Counted from the stretch's first letter, positions 45,724 to 55,208 are shown. The stretch: DNA of 64,000 nt from Paraburkholderia ultramafica (GCF_902859915.1 NZ_CADIKK010000019.1:62001-126000); one strand, 5' to 3'. A program made the numbers and translations. The notes: generated from the sequence alone by a model not told the origin.

Positions 45724-48700
45724 ATGACCGAAGACCAACTCGAACAGGAAACGCTGGGCTGGCTGGCCGATGTGGGCTTCACCTGCCTTTTCGGCCCGGA
45801 CCTCGCGCCCGACGGTGCCAGCGCCGAGCGTGCCGACTATCGTCAGGTATTGTTGGTCGAACGTCTGCGCAGCGCCATTGCTCGCCTGAACCCCGGCATT
45901 CCGGCCCAAGCTCGGGAGGATGCTGTGCAACGGGTGCGGGACCTCGGCATCCCCGCGCTACTCTCAGCTAACCGGCGCTTTCATCAGTTGCTGGTCGGTG
46001 GGGTACCGGTGGAGTATCAACGCGACGGTGAGACACGCGGCGATTTCGTGCGGCTCATCGACTGGGCCGACCCGGCAGCCAATGAGTGGCTGGCAGTCAA
46101 CCAGTTCGCCATCAAAGGCCCGCACCACACACGGCGGCCCGACGTGATGCTGTTCGTCAATGGCCTGCCGCTGGTGCTGCTGGAGCTGAAGAACCCAGCC
46201 GACCAGAACGCCGACATCTGGAAGGCCTACGACCAGATTCAGACCTACAAGGCGCAGATTCCGGACGTCTTCCAGTACAACGAGGTCCTGGTGATTTCGG
46301 ACGGGTCGCAGGCGCGCATGGGTTCGCTATCAGCCGATGCGGAGCGCTTCATGCAGTGGCGCACCATCGACGGCGTGATGCTTGACCCGCTCGGCCAGTT
46401 CAACGAACTGGAAACATTGATTCGCGGTGTGCTCGCACCGACATATCTGCTGGATTACCTGCGCTTCTTCGTGTTGTTCGAGGACGACGGCGCACTGGTC
46501 AAGAAGATTGCTGGCTACCATCAGTTCCACGCGGTGCGCGCGGCAATCCAGCAGGTGGTGACGGCATCGCGCCCTGGTGCAAGCCACAAAGGGGGCGTAG
46601 TCTGGCATACGCAGGGCAGCGGCAAAAGCATCACCATGACCTGCTTCGCCGCCCGCGTGATGCAGGACGCGGCGATGGAGAACCCGACCATCGTCGTCAT
46701 CACCGACCGCAATGACCTCGACGGACAGTTGTTCGGCGTGTTTTCGCTGGCGCAGGACCTGTTGCGCGAGCAGCCGGTACAGGCCGGAACCCGCCAGGAC
46801 TTGCGCGCCAAGCTTGCCAACCGGCCTTCCGGCGGCATTGTGTTCGCCACCATCCAGAAGTTCATGCCCGGCGAGGACGAGGACAGCTTCCCCGTGCTGT
46901 CTGACCGGCACAACATTGTCGTAATCGCCGATGAGGCGCACCGCACCCAGTATGGCTTTGAAGCGCAGTTGAAAGGCAAGCCCGGCCAGGAAAAGTACCA
47001 GGTCGGTTATGCGCAGCACCTTCGCGACGCACTTCCCAATGCCACCTTCGTAGCCTTTACCGGCACGCCTGTATCGAGCGAGGACCGTGACACGCGCGCC
47101 GTGTTCGGCGAGTACATCCACGTCTACGATATGCAGCAGGCCAAGGAGGATGGCGCCACCGTCGCGATTTACTTCGAGTCGCGCTTGGCGAAGCTGTCGC
47201 TCAAGGCCCGCGACCTGCCGCACATCGACGCGGAGGTGGACGAACTGGCCGAGGACGAAGAGGAAAGCCAGCAGGCCAAACTCAAGAGCCGCTGGGCCGC
47301 GCTGGAAAAGGTCGTCGGTGCCGAACCCCGCGTGGCCGCTGTGGCGACCGACCTCGTCGCGCACTTCGAGGAACGCAACAAGGCTCAGAATGGCAAGGCC
47401 ATGGTGGTGGCGATGAGCCGCGAGATTTGCGTTCACCTCTATGACGAAATCATCAAACAGCGCCCCGACTGGCACGACGCGGACCCCGAAAAAGGCGCCA
47501 TCAAGATTGTCATGACGGGCTCAGCGAGCGACAAGGCGCTGTTGCGTCCGCATATTTACAGCGGCCAGGTCAAGAAGCGGCTGGAAAAGCGTTTCAAGGA
47601 CCCGGCTGACCCGCTGCGCATCGTCATCGTGCGCGACATGTGGCTGACTGGCTTCGATGCGCCTTGCGTGCATACGTTGTACGTGGACAAGCCCATGAAA
47701 GGTCACAACCTGATGCAGGCAATTGCCCGGGTGAACCGTGTCTTCAAGGACAAGCAAGGCGGCCTCGTAGTCGACTACATTGGCATCGCCAACGAGCTGA
47801 AGAGCGCGCTGAAGGAATACACCGCCAGCAATGGACGCGGACGTCCGACGGTCGACGCGGCCGAGGCATATTCCGTGCTCGAAGAAAAGCTCGACATCCT
47901 GCGCGGCATGCTCCACGGTTACGACTACAGCGACTTCCTGACCGGCGGCCACAAATGCCTCGCTGGTGCGGCCAACCACGTATTGGGCCTGAAAGATGGC
48001 AAGAAGCGCTTCGCCGACACGGCGCTCGCCATGAGCAAGGCCTTTACACTGTGCTGCACGCTCGACGAAGCCAAGGCCGTGCGCGAGGAAGTGGCCTTCA
48101 TGCAGGCAGTGAAAGTCATCCTCACCAAGCGCGAGTTGAGCGACAAGAAGAAGACCAACGAAGAGCGCGAACTGGCCATCCGGCAAATCATCAGCTCGGC
48201 CGTGGTGTCCGAGAAGGTGGTGGATGTCTTCGAGGCGGTCGGGCTCGACAAGCCGAACATCGGCATCCTCGACGAAGCCTTCCTCGCTGAAGTCCGCAAC
48301 CTGCCCGAGCGCAACCTTGCCGTGGAACTGCTGGAGCGGCTGCTGGAAGGCGAAATCAAGAGCCGCTTCGCAAGCAACGTGGTGCAGGAAAAGAAGTTCT
48401 CCGAGATGCTCGCCAACGTCGTGACGCGCTACCAGAACCGGGCGATTGAAACTGCCCAGGTCATCGAAGAGCTCATCGACATGGCCAAGAAGTTCCGCGC
48501 TGCCGCGACCCGGGGCGAGGAACTGGGCCTGACGGAAGACGAAATCCGCTTCTACGACGCGCTCGCCAACAACGAGTCAGCCGTCCGCGAACTGACTGAC
48601 GAGACGCTCAAGAAGATTGCACACGAACTCACCGAAAGTCTGCGTCAGAACATCACGGTGGACTGGTCGGAGCGGGAGAGCGTGCGGGCCAAACTGCGGC

Positions 48701-48810
48701 TGATGGTCAAGCGCATCCTGCGTAAATACAAGTACCCGCCGGACCAGCAGGACGGCGCGGTGGAGCTGGTCTTGCAGCAGGCACAGGCGTTGGGGGAGGC
48801 GTGGAGCTAG
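45724..48810 (+). CDS. hsdR: Type I restriction enzyme, R subunit
   Basis: 1028-residue translocase-nuclease. Nuclease PD-ExK motif: RRPDVMLFVNGLPLVLLELK. Helicase motifs: Walker A in HTQGSGKSITMTCFAA, IVVITDRNDLDGQ, DEAHRTQYGFE, FVAFTGTPV, and motif VI in AIARVNRVFKDKQGGLVVDY. It starts 8 bp after hsdS, completing the hsdM-hsdS-hsdR operon. No frameshift, so the system is probably active. Ile codons after G-ending codons are ATT (for example at 46501-46512 and 48610-48618). Confidence 0.97.
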   Translation: MTEDQLEQETLGWLADVGFTCLFGPDLAPDGASAERADYRQVLLVERLRSAIARLNPGIPAQAREDAVQRVRDLGIPALLSANRRFHQLLVGGVPVEYQRDGETRGDFVRLIDWADPAANEWLAVNQFAIKGPHHTRRPDVMLFVNGLPLVLLELKNPADQNADIWKAYDQIQTYKAQIPDVFQYNEVLVISDGSQARMGSLSADAERFMQWRTIDGVMLDPLGQFNELETLIRGVLAPTYLLDYLRFFVLFEDDGALVKKIAGYHQFHAVRAAIQQVVTASRPGASHKGGVVWHTQGSGKSITMTCFAARVMQDAAMENPTIVVITDRNDLDGQLFGVFSLAQDLLREQPVQAGTRQDLRAKLANRPSGGIVFATIQKFMPGEDEDSFPVLSDRHNIVVIADEAHRTQYGFEAQLKGKPGQEKYQVGYAQHLRDALPNATFVAFTGTPVSSEDRDTRAVFGEYIHVYDMQQAKEDGATVAIYFESRLAKLSLKARDLPHIDAEVDELAEDEEESQQAKLKSRWAALEKVVGAEPRVAAVATDLVAHFEERNKAQNGKAMVVAMSREICVHLYDEIIKQRPDWHDADPEKGAIKIVMTGSASDKALLRPHIYSGQVKKRLEKRFKDPADPLRIVIVRDMWLTGFDAPCVHTLYVDKPMKGHNLMQAIARVNRVFKDKQGGLVVDYIGIANELKSALKEYTASNGRGRPTVDAAEAYSVLEEKLDILRGMLHGYDYSDFLTGGHKCLAGAANHVLGLKDGKKRFADTALAMSKAFTLCCTLDEAKAVREEVAFMQAVKVILTKRELSDKKKTNEERELAIRQIISSAVVSEKVVDVFEAVGLDKPNIGILDEAFLAEVRNLPERNLAVELLERLLEGEIKSRFASNVVQEKKFSEMLANVVTRYQNRAIETAQVIEELIDMAKKFRAAATRGEELGLTEDEIRFYDALANNESAVRELTDETLKKIAHELTESLRQNITVDWSERESVRAKLRLMVKRILRKYKYPPDQQDGAVELVLQQAQALGEAWS

Positions 48811-49155
48811 TCAGGTAGTACGTCTCCCGAAGCGTCGCTGCGGCCGCTTCGCGAAGGTTGTTTCATGAGGACAGCACCAGCGACGCAAACGAAGATGGCC
48901 CGTAACTGCGCAAGCTCTTTATGCCGCGCCGTATGAGGTATTCGCAAGGGGCGTCGACCGGAGCTTTGCCTTCAAGTTCGAATCTCATGGAGCAACTCTT
49001 CTATTGCGACCTGCCGAAGTGAATGCGGTCGTCGTGGCGAACACGAAAGGATGTCCGCTGGCCAAGTTGCTATCCCGCGAGGCAAGCCTGTCTCGCGGAG
49101 GGCATCTGGGGCGTCGTACGTCGCCCCCCGGATTTGATTCCGCGCCTGCTCCCGA
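48811..49155. other. Intergenic between converging hsdR and H-NS gene
   Basis: No gene or clear terminator recognised. Confidence 0.35.
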
Positions 49156-49941
49156 TTACGCGCCAGCTTCCGCGACCGTAATTCCTGGCGCCGCAATGGC
49201 GGCATCAACTTTTGCCGCAACCTTCTTGGAAGCAGCGGGCCTTTTGACCGGGACTTTCTTTGCTGGCGCCTTCTTGCTGGCGATTATCTTTTTCGCTGCC
49301 GGGGCTTTCTTGGCGACCACATTCTTCGCAGTGGCTTTCCTCGCGTCGGCTTTCGGCGTGCTCGTCTTCGTTACCGCAGCGTAGGCGCCCGCACCATCAA
49401 TCAGAAATTTTGTCCTGTCCTTCGCCGCGGCCAGCCACGCCGGCGCCGGCCCACGTCCACTCCATGTCTTGCCGGACTTGGGGTCGCGGTATTTGGCCGC
49501 TTGCGGACCTTTTGGCTGCCCGTTGCCAGCAGTGGCCCCGACGGACGACGACGCCTTCTTGACGGCAGTCTTGGTCTTGCTAATAGTGCTTGAAGTCGTA
49601 GCGACGGGGGCTTCAGCGCCGTCCAAAATCAGAAATTTGTTGCGGTCCTTGGCGTTCGCAATCCACGACGGTGCGCGGCCATGGCCGGTCCACGTAGCAC
49701 CGGTTTTCGGGTCTTGGTACTTCGCTGTGGAGGTTTTCGCGACGGTCTCAGATTTGGCTCCAGACTTCTTTGCGCTCTTCTTGCCACCAGCGTGTGCGTC
49801 AATGTCGGCTGTCGTCAGGCCGTGCGTTGACATCAATTCGCGAATCTTCTCCACAACAGCGCTCGACTTTTTGGCGATAAGCGCATCCGCTTGCGCCTGC
49901 AATTTCTTCATCTTTACCTGGATTTGCTCGAGTGTCGGCAT
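49156..49941 (-). CDS. H-NS family protein with two DNA-binding motifs
   Basis: 261 residues; start at 49941 after AAGGAGGACATA. The N-terminal oligomerisation coil is TLEQIQVKMKKLQAQADALI. There are two copies of the H-NS C-terminal DNA-binding motif: YQDPKTGATWTGHGRAPSWI and YRDPKSGKTWSGRGPAPAWL, each followed by AKDR(N/T)KFLI. A long Ala/Lys/Pro tail (KKAPAAKKIIASKKAPAKKV) resembles eukaryotic H1-like tails. Typical H-NS proteins are about 90-140 residues with a single motif. Likely a xenogeneic silencer or island nucleoid protein. Confidence 0.9.
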   Translation of the reverse strand: MPTLEQIQVKMKKLQAQADALIAKKSSAVVEKIRELMSTHGLTTADIDAHAGGKKSAKKSGAKSETVAKTSTAKYQDPKTGATWTGHGRAPSWIANAKDRNKFLILDGAEAPVATTSSTISKTKTAVKKASSSVGATAGNGQPKGPQAAKYRDPKSGKTWSGRGPAPAWLAAAKDRTKFLIDGAGAYAAVTKTSTPKADARKATAKNVVAKKAPAAKKIIASKKAPAKKVPVKRPAASKKVAAKVDAAIAAPGITVAEAGA

Positions 49942-50437
49942 TATGTCCTCCTTAATGGATGTGCCCGCAATATGCCATGAGCGCGTCAATTGCGAAAGGT
50001 CTTGAAAGAATCCAACGCTACATTGGCATAACCAACTATTACGCCAAGGCCAATTGAAGGTCTTTACCGATTGACGGTCTATCTGCCACGACCAGCGTAC
50101 GCTCGATAGCGCCAATTCCATTGCGGAGTTGTTGTTTTTAGCAAAACGGTGACTGCCAGATAGCAGGTCGGTTCGATGTTTCGGCCATCATTGAGGTCCC
50201 ACTCGAAGCCACGGTCCGCAGGGTTTCACTGGCCGAATGTCCCTAATGCACGGCACAGGTCACCGCTTTTGTTTAACCCCTACGCCAAAATTACCGTGAT
50301 TTAAGGCATCGGACGTTGCGTCTTCATGCCGGTCTTGTTACGCTCGCGCCCGACCCGAGGATTTGTACCTTTGCGTTAGTCGGTGACGATGCAAAGGCAA
50401 AGGTCTTGGGCAACCTTTGACTAGACACGAGGAATTT
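49942..50437. other. Divergent regulatory region of H-NS and HU genes
   Basis: 496 bp between the divergent nucleoid-protein genes, with AT-rich patches near 50130 and 50290. No gene. Likely an autoregulatory region. Confidence 0.45.
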
Positions 50438-50965
50438 ATGGCAACCACAGCTACGAAGAAAGCCGCCGCTCCGGCTACGACGAAAGTGGCAGCACCGGCC
50501 GGCAAGAAATCCGCCGCTCCGGCAACGAAAAAAGCGGCAGCACCGGCTACGAAGAAAGCCGCCGCTCCGGCTGCGAAGAAAGCGGCAGCGCCCGCCAGCA
50601 AGAAAGCAGCTGCACCAGTTGCGAAGAAGTCTGCTGCGGCTGCTCCCCTGAAACCTATCAAGGACTCGTTCACGAAGGCATCGCTGACCATTCACCTGGC
50701 CGAGCGCTCAGGCGTCGAACCGAAGGCGGCCAAGGCGTTGATGGCGGCGCTCGAAGAAACGGTGCTCGCATCGATTCACAAGAAGGGCGCGAAAGAGTTC
50801 ACGCTCCCCGGCCTGCTGAAGGTTGTCGCGCAAGACGTACCCGCCAAGAAAAAGCGCTTCGGCAAGGACCCGTTCACGGGTGAAGACAAATGGTTCGCGG
50901 CGAAGCCCGCTTCGGTGCGCCTCAAGGTGCGCCCGCTGAAGAAGCTGAAGGACGCCGCGCTGTAA
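50438..50965 (+). CDS. HU-family protein with Lys/Ala/Pro N-terminal tail
   Basis: 175 residues; start at 50438 after GAGGAATTT. An 80-residue N-terminal tail is made of repeats such as KKAAAPATKKAAAPA. The HU/IHF-like domain follows: IKDSFTKASLTIHLAERSGV, AAKALMAALEETVLASIHKK, KEFTLPGLLKVVAQDVPAKK. The arm region GKDPFTGEDKWFAAKPASVR is longer than in normal HU. A histone-like DNA-compacting protein. A strong terminator follows. Confidence 0.9.
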   Translation: MATTATKKAAAPATTKVAAPAGKKSAAPATKKAAAPATKKAAAPAAKKAAAPASKKAAAPVAKKSAAAAPLKPIKDSFTKASLTIHLAERSGVEPKAAKALMAALEETVLASIHKKGAKEFTLPGLLKVVAQDVPAKKKRFGKDPFTGEDKWFAAKPASVRLKVRPLKKLKDAAL

Positions 50966-50986
50966 GCGAAAGCGTCCTGACGTGAT

Positions 50987-51025
50987 AACGCCCCCTCGCG
51001 AGCAAAATCCGAGGGGCGTTTATAT
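50987..51025 (+). terminator. Intrinsic terminator after HU gene
   Basis: AACGCCCCCTCG and CGAGGGGCGTT form a GC-rich stem with an 11-base loop, followed by TATATTT, 22 bp after the HU stop. Confidence 0.75.
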
Positions 51026-51223
51026 TTGTGACGCACGACGGCGGCGTGGCAATTGGAAAACGCGTCGTTCTGTGAGTGAACCGGTTCTGGTTGAGCGCCC
51101 GCCATTTCCTTCTCAAGGACCAGTTCGCGCGTGAGTATGACGTACGACACTTCACGCCCAAGCCGAACGCCTCACTGCGGCGCGACGCCATTCGACGGCG
51201 GCAAGCCTGGCGATGAAAAGCCC

Positions 51224-51697
51224 TCAGGCCAGCTCTTCAACCTGTTGCGTCGACCGCTCCGAGCCAAGGAGGCCATCGAGCATCCGAGCCTGAGCTTTCG
51301 CGATGTCGTTGAGGGAAGCAGCGTTGAGTTGCTCACTGAATACAGCAAGAGCGGTGGATAAAGACAAGTAATCTGCATCACAGACACGCCACCCCCCGCC
51401 TGCGTGCTCTTCGGCGTTGATATGCATCAGTGCGGCTTGTACCGATTCAATGTCGCCCGCCGCGCTTGCCCGATGACCGAGCCGTATGAGTTCTTCCGCA
51501 ATCAGAACGGTTCGACCAAGCGTTGAAAACAGGTCGCGTGAGCCGTGGCCCCGCCGGAAAGCATCCAGTGCAATGTAGCACCGCAGAAGCATCGCCTGCG
51601 TCACAGGCTCAAGCGAAGCGTGACTGTAAGTCAGCGCGCGCAGTAAAGGTGACATAGCCGCGCGGCTGTGTTTTCGAGAGCGAATTTTGCGGTTCAC
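51224..51697 (-). CDS. Hypothetical helical protein
   Basis: 157 residues if translation starts at the GTG at 51697 (NRKIRSRKHSRAAMSPLLR); ATG at 51655 is the alternative. Helices: TQAMLLRCYIALDAFRRGHG, TLGRTVLIAEELIRLGHRAS, YLSLSTALAVFSEQLNAASL. Unknown family found in Burkholderia; no membrane segment. Start uncertain as no good ribosome site was seen. Confidence 0.55.
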   Translation of the reverse strand: MNRKIRSRKHSRAAMSPLLRALTYSHASLEPVTQAMLLRCYIALDAFRRGHGSRDLFSTLGRTVLIAEELIRLGHRASAAGDIESVQAALMHINAEEHAGGGWRVCDADYLSLSTALAVFSEQLNAASLNDIAKAQARMLDGLLGSERSTQQVEELA

Positions 51698-52193
51698 GTT
51701 CAGTTGTCTGGTAGCGCGGTAAACGGGCAATATCTTGAGTTAGATGGACGAAAAGCAAGATGGCTGGACGACCGTTTTTAGCCGAGCCTCGCAAGGCTAC
51801 AACCAGGTCGGCCCGTTAGCACGCTGTGACCCATGACACCGGCTCAAACCGGATGTGCCTTGCAGCTCAAGGCGAGACACGCGCTGGCCGGACTGATGTC
51901 GTCAATGCCAGCTTGACCCGCATGCCGAAACGCGGATGACCAGTTAGATTGGGTCGCGAAGCGTCAATGCTGGAGCCTTTGTTTGATGGCAGGTGGGCCA
52001 ATCCGATGTCGGCATGCGGGTAAAAATCATTTTGGCGTCGACCGCAAATCTGCTTGTGCCCTCACCCTGAGGGTACCGCGTCGTTTTGCCGAAGTTCACC
52101 GCTCGGCCGCTTAGCCTGCCGCCGGCGCCGCGTTGTGTATTATTGTGAACACCAACGTTGCCCCGAACGAGGTTTTCAGCACAGGAGGAGCCA
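51698..52193. other. Intergenic, divergent region
   Basis: No gene. The last 10 bp hold the AGGAGGAGCCA site of the next gene. Confidence 0.4.
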
Positions 52194-52622
52194 ATGGACG
52201 TATCGTTTCTCATCGACCCACTGCGCAAGACTGTGACAAGTGTCTCCGATGGCTACGCGCGAGCCGCTGAACTGATAGGCACTGATACGGCGAGCGGCTC
52301 GCCGCTATGGTCGGAAGCGACTGACCCGGATGCCTCTGTCGAGGTGATTACTGCGGACGACAGCCTGACAAACGAACCCCTTTCGCATGGCTTTTTCATG
52401 GTCATCTTGACCAGGGACGATGGACCTTATGAACGCGTATTTGCGGGCAAGGCAATTCTGAACGCCTATGGTAATCCGCCGTCGGACATCAAGGACCAGG
52501 TGAAGACGCTGAAAGCGGCACGAGAGCGCGTCAGGTTTCTCAGCTCCGAAGATGCGCTCCTTTGGTTCGAGCAGCACGCAGGTGGTGCCCCCTTTAACCT
52601 CGACGGGTCCACGGAAAACTGA
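52194..52622 (+). CDS. Hypothetical protein
   Basis: 142 residues; AGGAGGAGCCA before the ATG. MDVSFLIDPLRKTVTSVSDG, SHGFFMVILTRDDGPYERVF, AGKAILNAYGNPPSDIKDQV, KTLKAARERVRFLSSEDALL. A soluble alpha/beta protein not assigned to a family. Good ribosome site and codon use. Confidence 0.6.
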   Translation: MDVSFLIDPLRKTVTSVSDGYARAAELIGTDTASGSPLWSEATDPDASVEVITADDSLTNEPLSHGFFMVILTRDDGPYERVFAGKAILNAYGNPPSDIKDQVKTLKAARERVRFLSSEDALLWFEQHAGGAPFNLDGSTEN

Positions 52623-53009
52623 TTCTCAACGCCGAGGATTTTTGAGTCTGTCGGAGACAGCTCTCGCTATACGTGTAGGACACCAGGACGTGTAGGACAC
52701 CAGGACCCTCAGTGAGGAACTCTATGTCGGCTATTCCTGCTCCGCGCCTACGATAGGCGCTTGCTGCTTTAACTTCGTTTTGATATGGGGCTTTCTTGCG
52801 TTCGGGCCTTCGCCAGAGTTTTCGGTGAAGAAGTTATCGGCGGAATTAAGCTGGACTTAAGCCCAGAGAGGGAGACTGCTGGCGCGTCGATTCCTCAGGC
52901 ACCTTTCTTGAGGGACAGCTCCGGGCTACAGAACCGTCGCTACTCTGAGCACAACAATGTTTATGGTGGCGCCGGCCTCCCGCGGCGCCGAAGTCAGCCA
53001 TCAACTACG
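52623..53009. other. Intergenic with 17-bp tandem duplication
   Basis: Contains a perfect 2 x 17-bp duplication (52671-52704) and otherwise no feature. Confidence 0.4.
52671..52704. repeat. Perfect 17-bp tandem duplication
   Basis: ACGTGTAGGACACCAGG repeated twice without gap. Short direct duplication, possibly recent slippage. Confidence 0.7.
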
Positions 53010-53864
53010 ATGAAATCAATGAAAAGATTCGCATTCTCAACGGCTGCGGCAGTTCTCGCGCTTTCGGCCTCGTCGGGTTTCGCACAGGCGTCCGACGCGT
53101 CGACCCAGAACACCGACAACCTGCCGAAGGCCCTGGTCAAGGCGCTGAGCACGGGCATGAAGCTGGAGAAGACCTTTCCGGCTGCAGGCGGCCTGACGGG
53201 CTACATCATCTCGAGCGCGCCGGGCAAGAACATGGTCGTGTTCTCGCCGGAAAACCATCAGGTTCTGATGGTTGGCAAGCTGGTCGACGACAACGGCACG
53301 GACCTGAGCGCGAAGTACCTCGACCAGTACGGCCCGAAGGTCGACCTGTCCAGGTTCGCACCCGCGCTCGAGAGCGCCCCGGCTATCGTCGAAGGTGCCA
53401 AGGGCAAGGCGGTCAAGTCGACCATCTACGCCTTCATGGACCCCAACTGCATTTTCTGCCACCTGACGTGGAAGGCGCTGCAGCCGTATGAAGCGGCCGG
53501 CCTGCAAGTGCACTGGATTCCGGTCGCGTTCCAGCAAGCGAGCTCCACCGGCAAGGCGGCCGCTTTGCTCGAATCGAACGACCCGCAAGCGATGCTGCGC
53601 CACGGCGAAAGCACCTACGTGGAAGAGAAGGAATCCCTCGGTATTGACCCCATCCCCGTGTCGGCTGTCACAAGAACAAAGATTGATGCCAATTTCAAGC
53701 TGATGGCTGATATGGGCTTTTCAGGCACGCCGACGGCTCTCTACAAGGACGCGTCCGGCGCGTATGTCGCCGTCCAGGGTATGCCAAAGCTGAGCCAACT
53801 GCCGAAAATCCTGAACATGCCGGAACAGGCAGTGACGGACCCTGAGCTGCAACGCTTCCGTTAA
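53010..53864 (+). CDS. dsbG: DsbG-like thiol:disulfide interchange protein
   Basis: 284-residue periplasmic disulfide isomerase or reductase. Signal peptide MKRFAFSTAAAVLALSASSG ending FAQA. The dimerisation domain is followed by a thioredoxin fold with DPNCIFCHLTWKALQPYEAA; the active site is CIFC where DsbG usually has CPYC. cis-Pro region FSGTPTALYKDASGAYVAVQ. The start may be 53010 or 53019 (no clear ribosome site). Stand-alone gene; partner DsbD not present. Confidence 0.85.
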   Translation: MKSMKRFAFSTAAAVLALSASSGFAQASDASTQNTDNLPKALVKALSTGMKLEKTFPAAGGLTGYIISSAPGKNMVVFSPENHQVLMVGKLVDDNGTDLSAKYLDQYGPKVDLSRFAPALESAPAIVEGAKGKAVKSTIYAFMDPNCIFCHLTWKALQPYEAAGLQVHWIPVAFQQASSTGKAAALLESNDPQAMLRHGESTYVEEKESLGIDPIPVSAVTRTKIDANFKLMADMGFSGTPTALYKDASGAYVAVQGMPKLSQLPKILNMPEQAVTDPELQRFR

Positions 53865-53987
53865 TCCTGACGTTGCATGGAAGCGACCTGACCCTAAACG
53901 TGCGGCCAGGAGCAGCGCTCACCAGCCGGCACGGTCGGTCGCGTCGCGCGGTCGTGCCAGTCGAAATCGAGACTCGAGCAACAGGCG

Positions 53988-54257
53988 ATGTATTCGCCTG
54001 AAAACAAGATGTCGACCCGCATGGTTCATCCAACGGATGATTCCATCACGAGAGCGGACAAGTGGGTTCGAGAGGCCGACCGAGAATCAAAGCTTGTCGA
54101 CGCCCTGTACAAGGCGCGTTATCTGATTTCGATGCACAACGGTATGACCGTGCGGTGTGACGGCGAGGAATGGGCGCTCGATTTCGGCCCGGAACTGAAA
54201 ATAATTGACGCTGCACTGAAGATGGCCGGCATCGACACCCGGCGCCTCAAGCAGTAG
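53988..54257 (+). CDS. Small hypothetical protein
   Basis: 89 residues from 53988; later in-frame ATGs at 54009 or 54021 are possible. ADKWVREADRESKLVDALYK, ARYLISMHNGMTVRCDGEEW, ALDFGPELKIIDAALKMAGI. Not recognised; reads as a compact alpha/beta protein. Confidence 0.5.
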   Translation: MYSPENKMSTRMVHPTDDSITRADKWVREADRESKLVDALYKARYLISMHNGMTVRCDGEEWALDFGPELKIIDAALKMAGIDTRRLKQ

Positions 54258-54330
54258 GTACTTGTCGAGCCGCTCGAGCTGAAGCAATCATTGATGGTGC
54301 GCGGTACGAAGGACCTCCAGAGGTCGACAG

Positions 54331-54597
54331 ATGCAAACCGAGAAATATCGTGGATACACGCTGTGGGGCCATGCCATTCTCCAGCAAGAGGACACTCTGC
54401 AGCTGGAGCGATTTTCGGGAAGCGGCACTATCATGCGCGACACTAAAGTCGTCGAAGCGTCTGGAGTGCTTGGGGCGTACGAGACTGACGAAGAAGCTGA
54501 AGCAGCAGGTCTTTCATGGTGCCGCGCGTGGGTCGATACGCTCGGCGAGCGCTCTCCATTTCCTTCGCATATCGCTCAACTGATGCCTCCTCGATGA
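54331..54597 (+). CDS. Small hypothetical protein
   Basis: 88 residues: MQTEKYRGYTLWGHAILQQE, AYETDEEAEAAGLSWCRAWV. A broken copy of its 5' end is at 14407. Its 3' half overlaps the minus-strand helix-turn-helix frame at 54443-54706, so at least one of the two is truncated. Confidence 0.5.
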   Translation: MQTEKYRGYTLWGHAILQQEDTLQLERFSGSGTIMRDTKVVEASGVLGAYETDEEAEAAGLSWCRAWVDTLGERSPFPSHIAQLMPPR

Positions 54598-54706
54598 CAT
54601 AACCACCTTGCTCAACGCGCGTGCCCTTTATGTCACCACGTTCAAGCAGGCGTTTCACATGAGCGCGACTTACGAAAAGATACTTGGCGGTCTCATCGAT
54701 GTTCAT
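54443..54706 (-). CDS. Excisionase/antitoxin-type HTH fragment
   Basis: The first 50 residues, MNIDETAKYLFVSRAHVKRL then LERGDIKGTRVEQGGYVIEE, form a helix-turn-helix of the kind found in excisionase-like antitoxins. The remaining frame (to 54443) runs antisense through the neighbouring gene and is probably not native, so this is likely a 5' fragment translated into foreign sequence. Confidence 0.5.
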   Translation of the reverse strand: MNIDETAKYLFVSRAHVKRLLERGDIKGTRVEQGGYVIEEASVERYAKEMESARRAYRPTRGTMKDLLLQLLRQSRTPQALQTLRRL

Positions 54707-54896
54707 GTCAAACCGTCCCGGACAGCCATATCGCTAGAAGACTGCATATAGCCACATTGAGATTACGGAGCCGACTCAAACCGGCCTCCAGCTCGCACAC
54801 ACACGGCATATCCGAAGCTAAGCAAAACAGCGCCGGCACGACCTCCCGCGAGCATGAGTTGAAAGAATCGCCGGCGCTCTTTCATTTCCCGATTGC

Positions 54897-55208
54897 TCAG
54901 TCGGGTTTAGCTAAGCCCAGGTCCTTCAGCGAAGGGCATACTATATCTAGCTCGGTCGGTCCGATTCTGGCGGCCGCGCGTGCTGCGCCCCAAGTTTCGT
55001 CGAGGCGGTGCTCCAAAAATGCATAAGCCCTCGGTGATTTCGCGAGTAGCGTATCGAGCATGCTCAGGCACAACTTGATTTCACTTTCGCAGTAGTCGTT
55101 CAGTGCTTCATCAAATACGTCAGCAGCATCGAGCCTGATGCGTGCAATAAGCAGCCGCTTGAGTAGGTCAATCAACACTTCGCATGAAGGTTCGTCGAGC
55201 CCCGTCAT
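54897..55208 (-). CDS. Hypothetical helical protein
   Basis: 103 residues; start at 55208 after GGGGGCCTA. SCEVLIDLLKRLLIARIRLD, CESEIKLCLSMLDTLLAKSP, AFLEHRLDETWGAARAAARI. Soluble, helical, unknown family. Same strand as the next two genes upstream. Confidence 0.55.
   Translation of the reverse strand: MTGLDEPSCEVLIDLLKRLLIARIRLDAADVFDEALNDYCESEIKLCLSMLDTLLAKSPRAYAFLEHRLDETWGAARAAARIGPTELDIVCPSLKDLGLAKPD

Noticed and set aside
46330..47475. 381-codon minus-strand open frame inside hsdR
   Set aside because: Shadow of a well-supported helicase gene; no independent coding signal.
42826..48810. Type I RM system as the direct cause of GATC absence
   Set aside because: Type I enzymes recognise bipartite targets of about 13 bp, not a bare GATC, and the operon itself lacks GATC, so it is more likely a passenger.
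52671..52704. 17-bp tandem duplication as a regulatory array
   Set aside because: Only two copies, no symmetry and far from the next start; reported only as a repeat.
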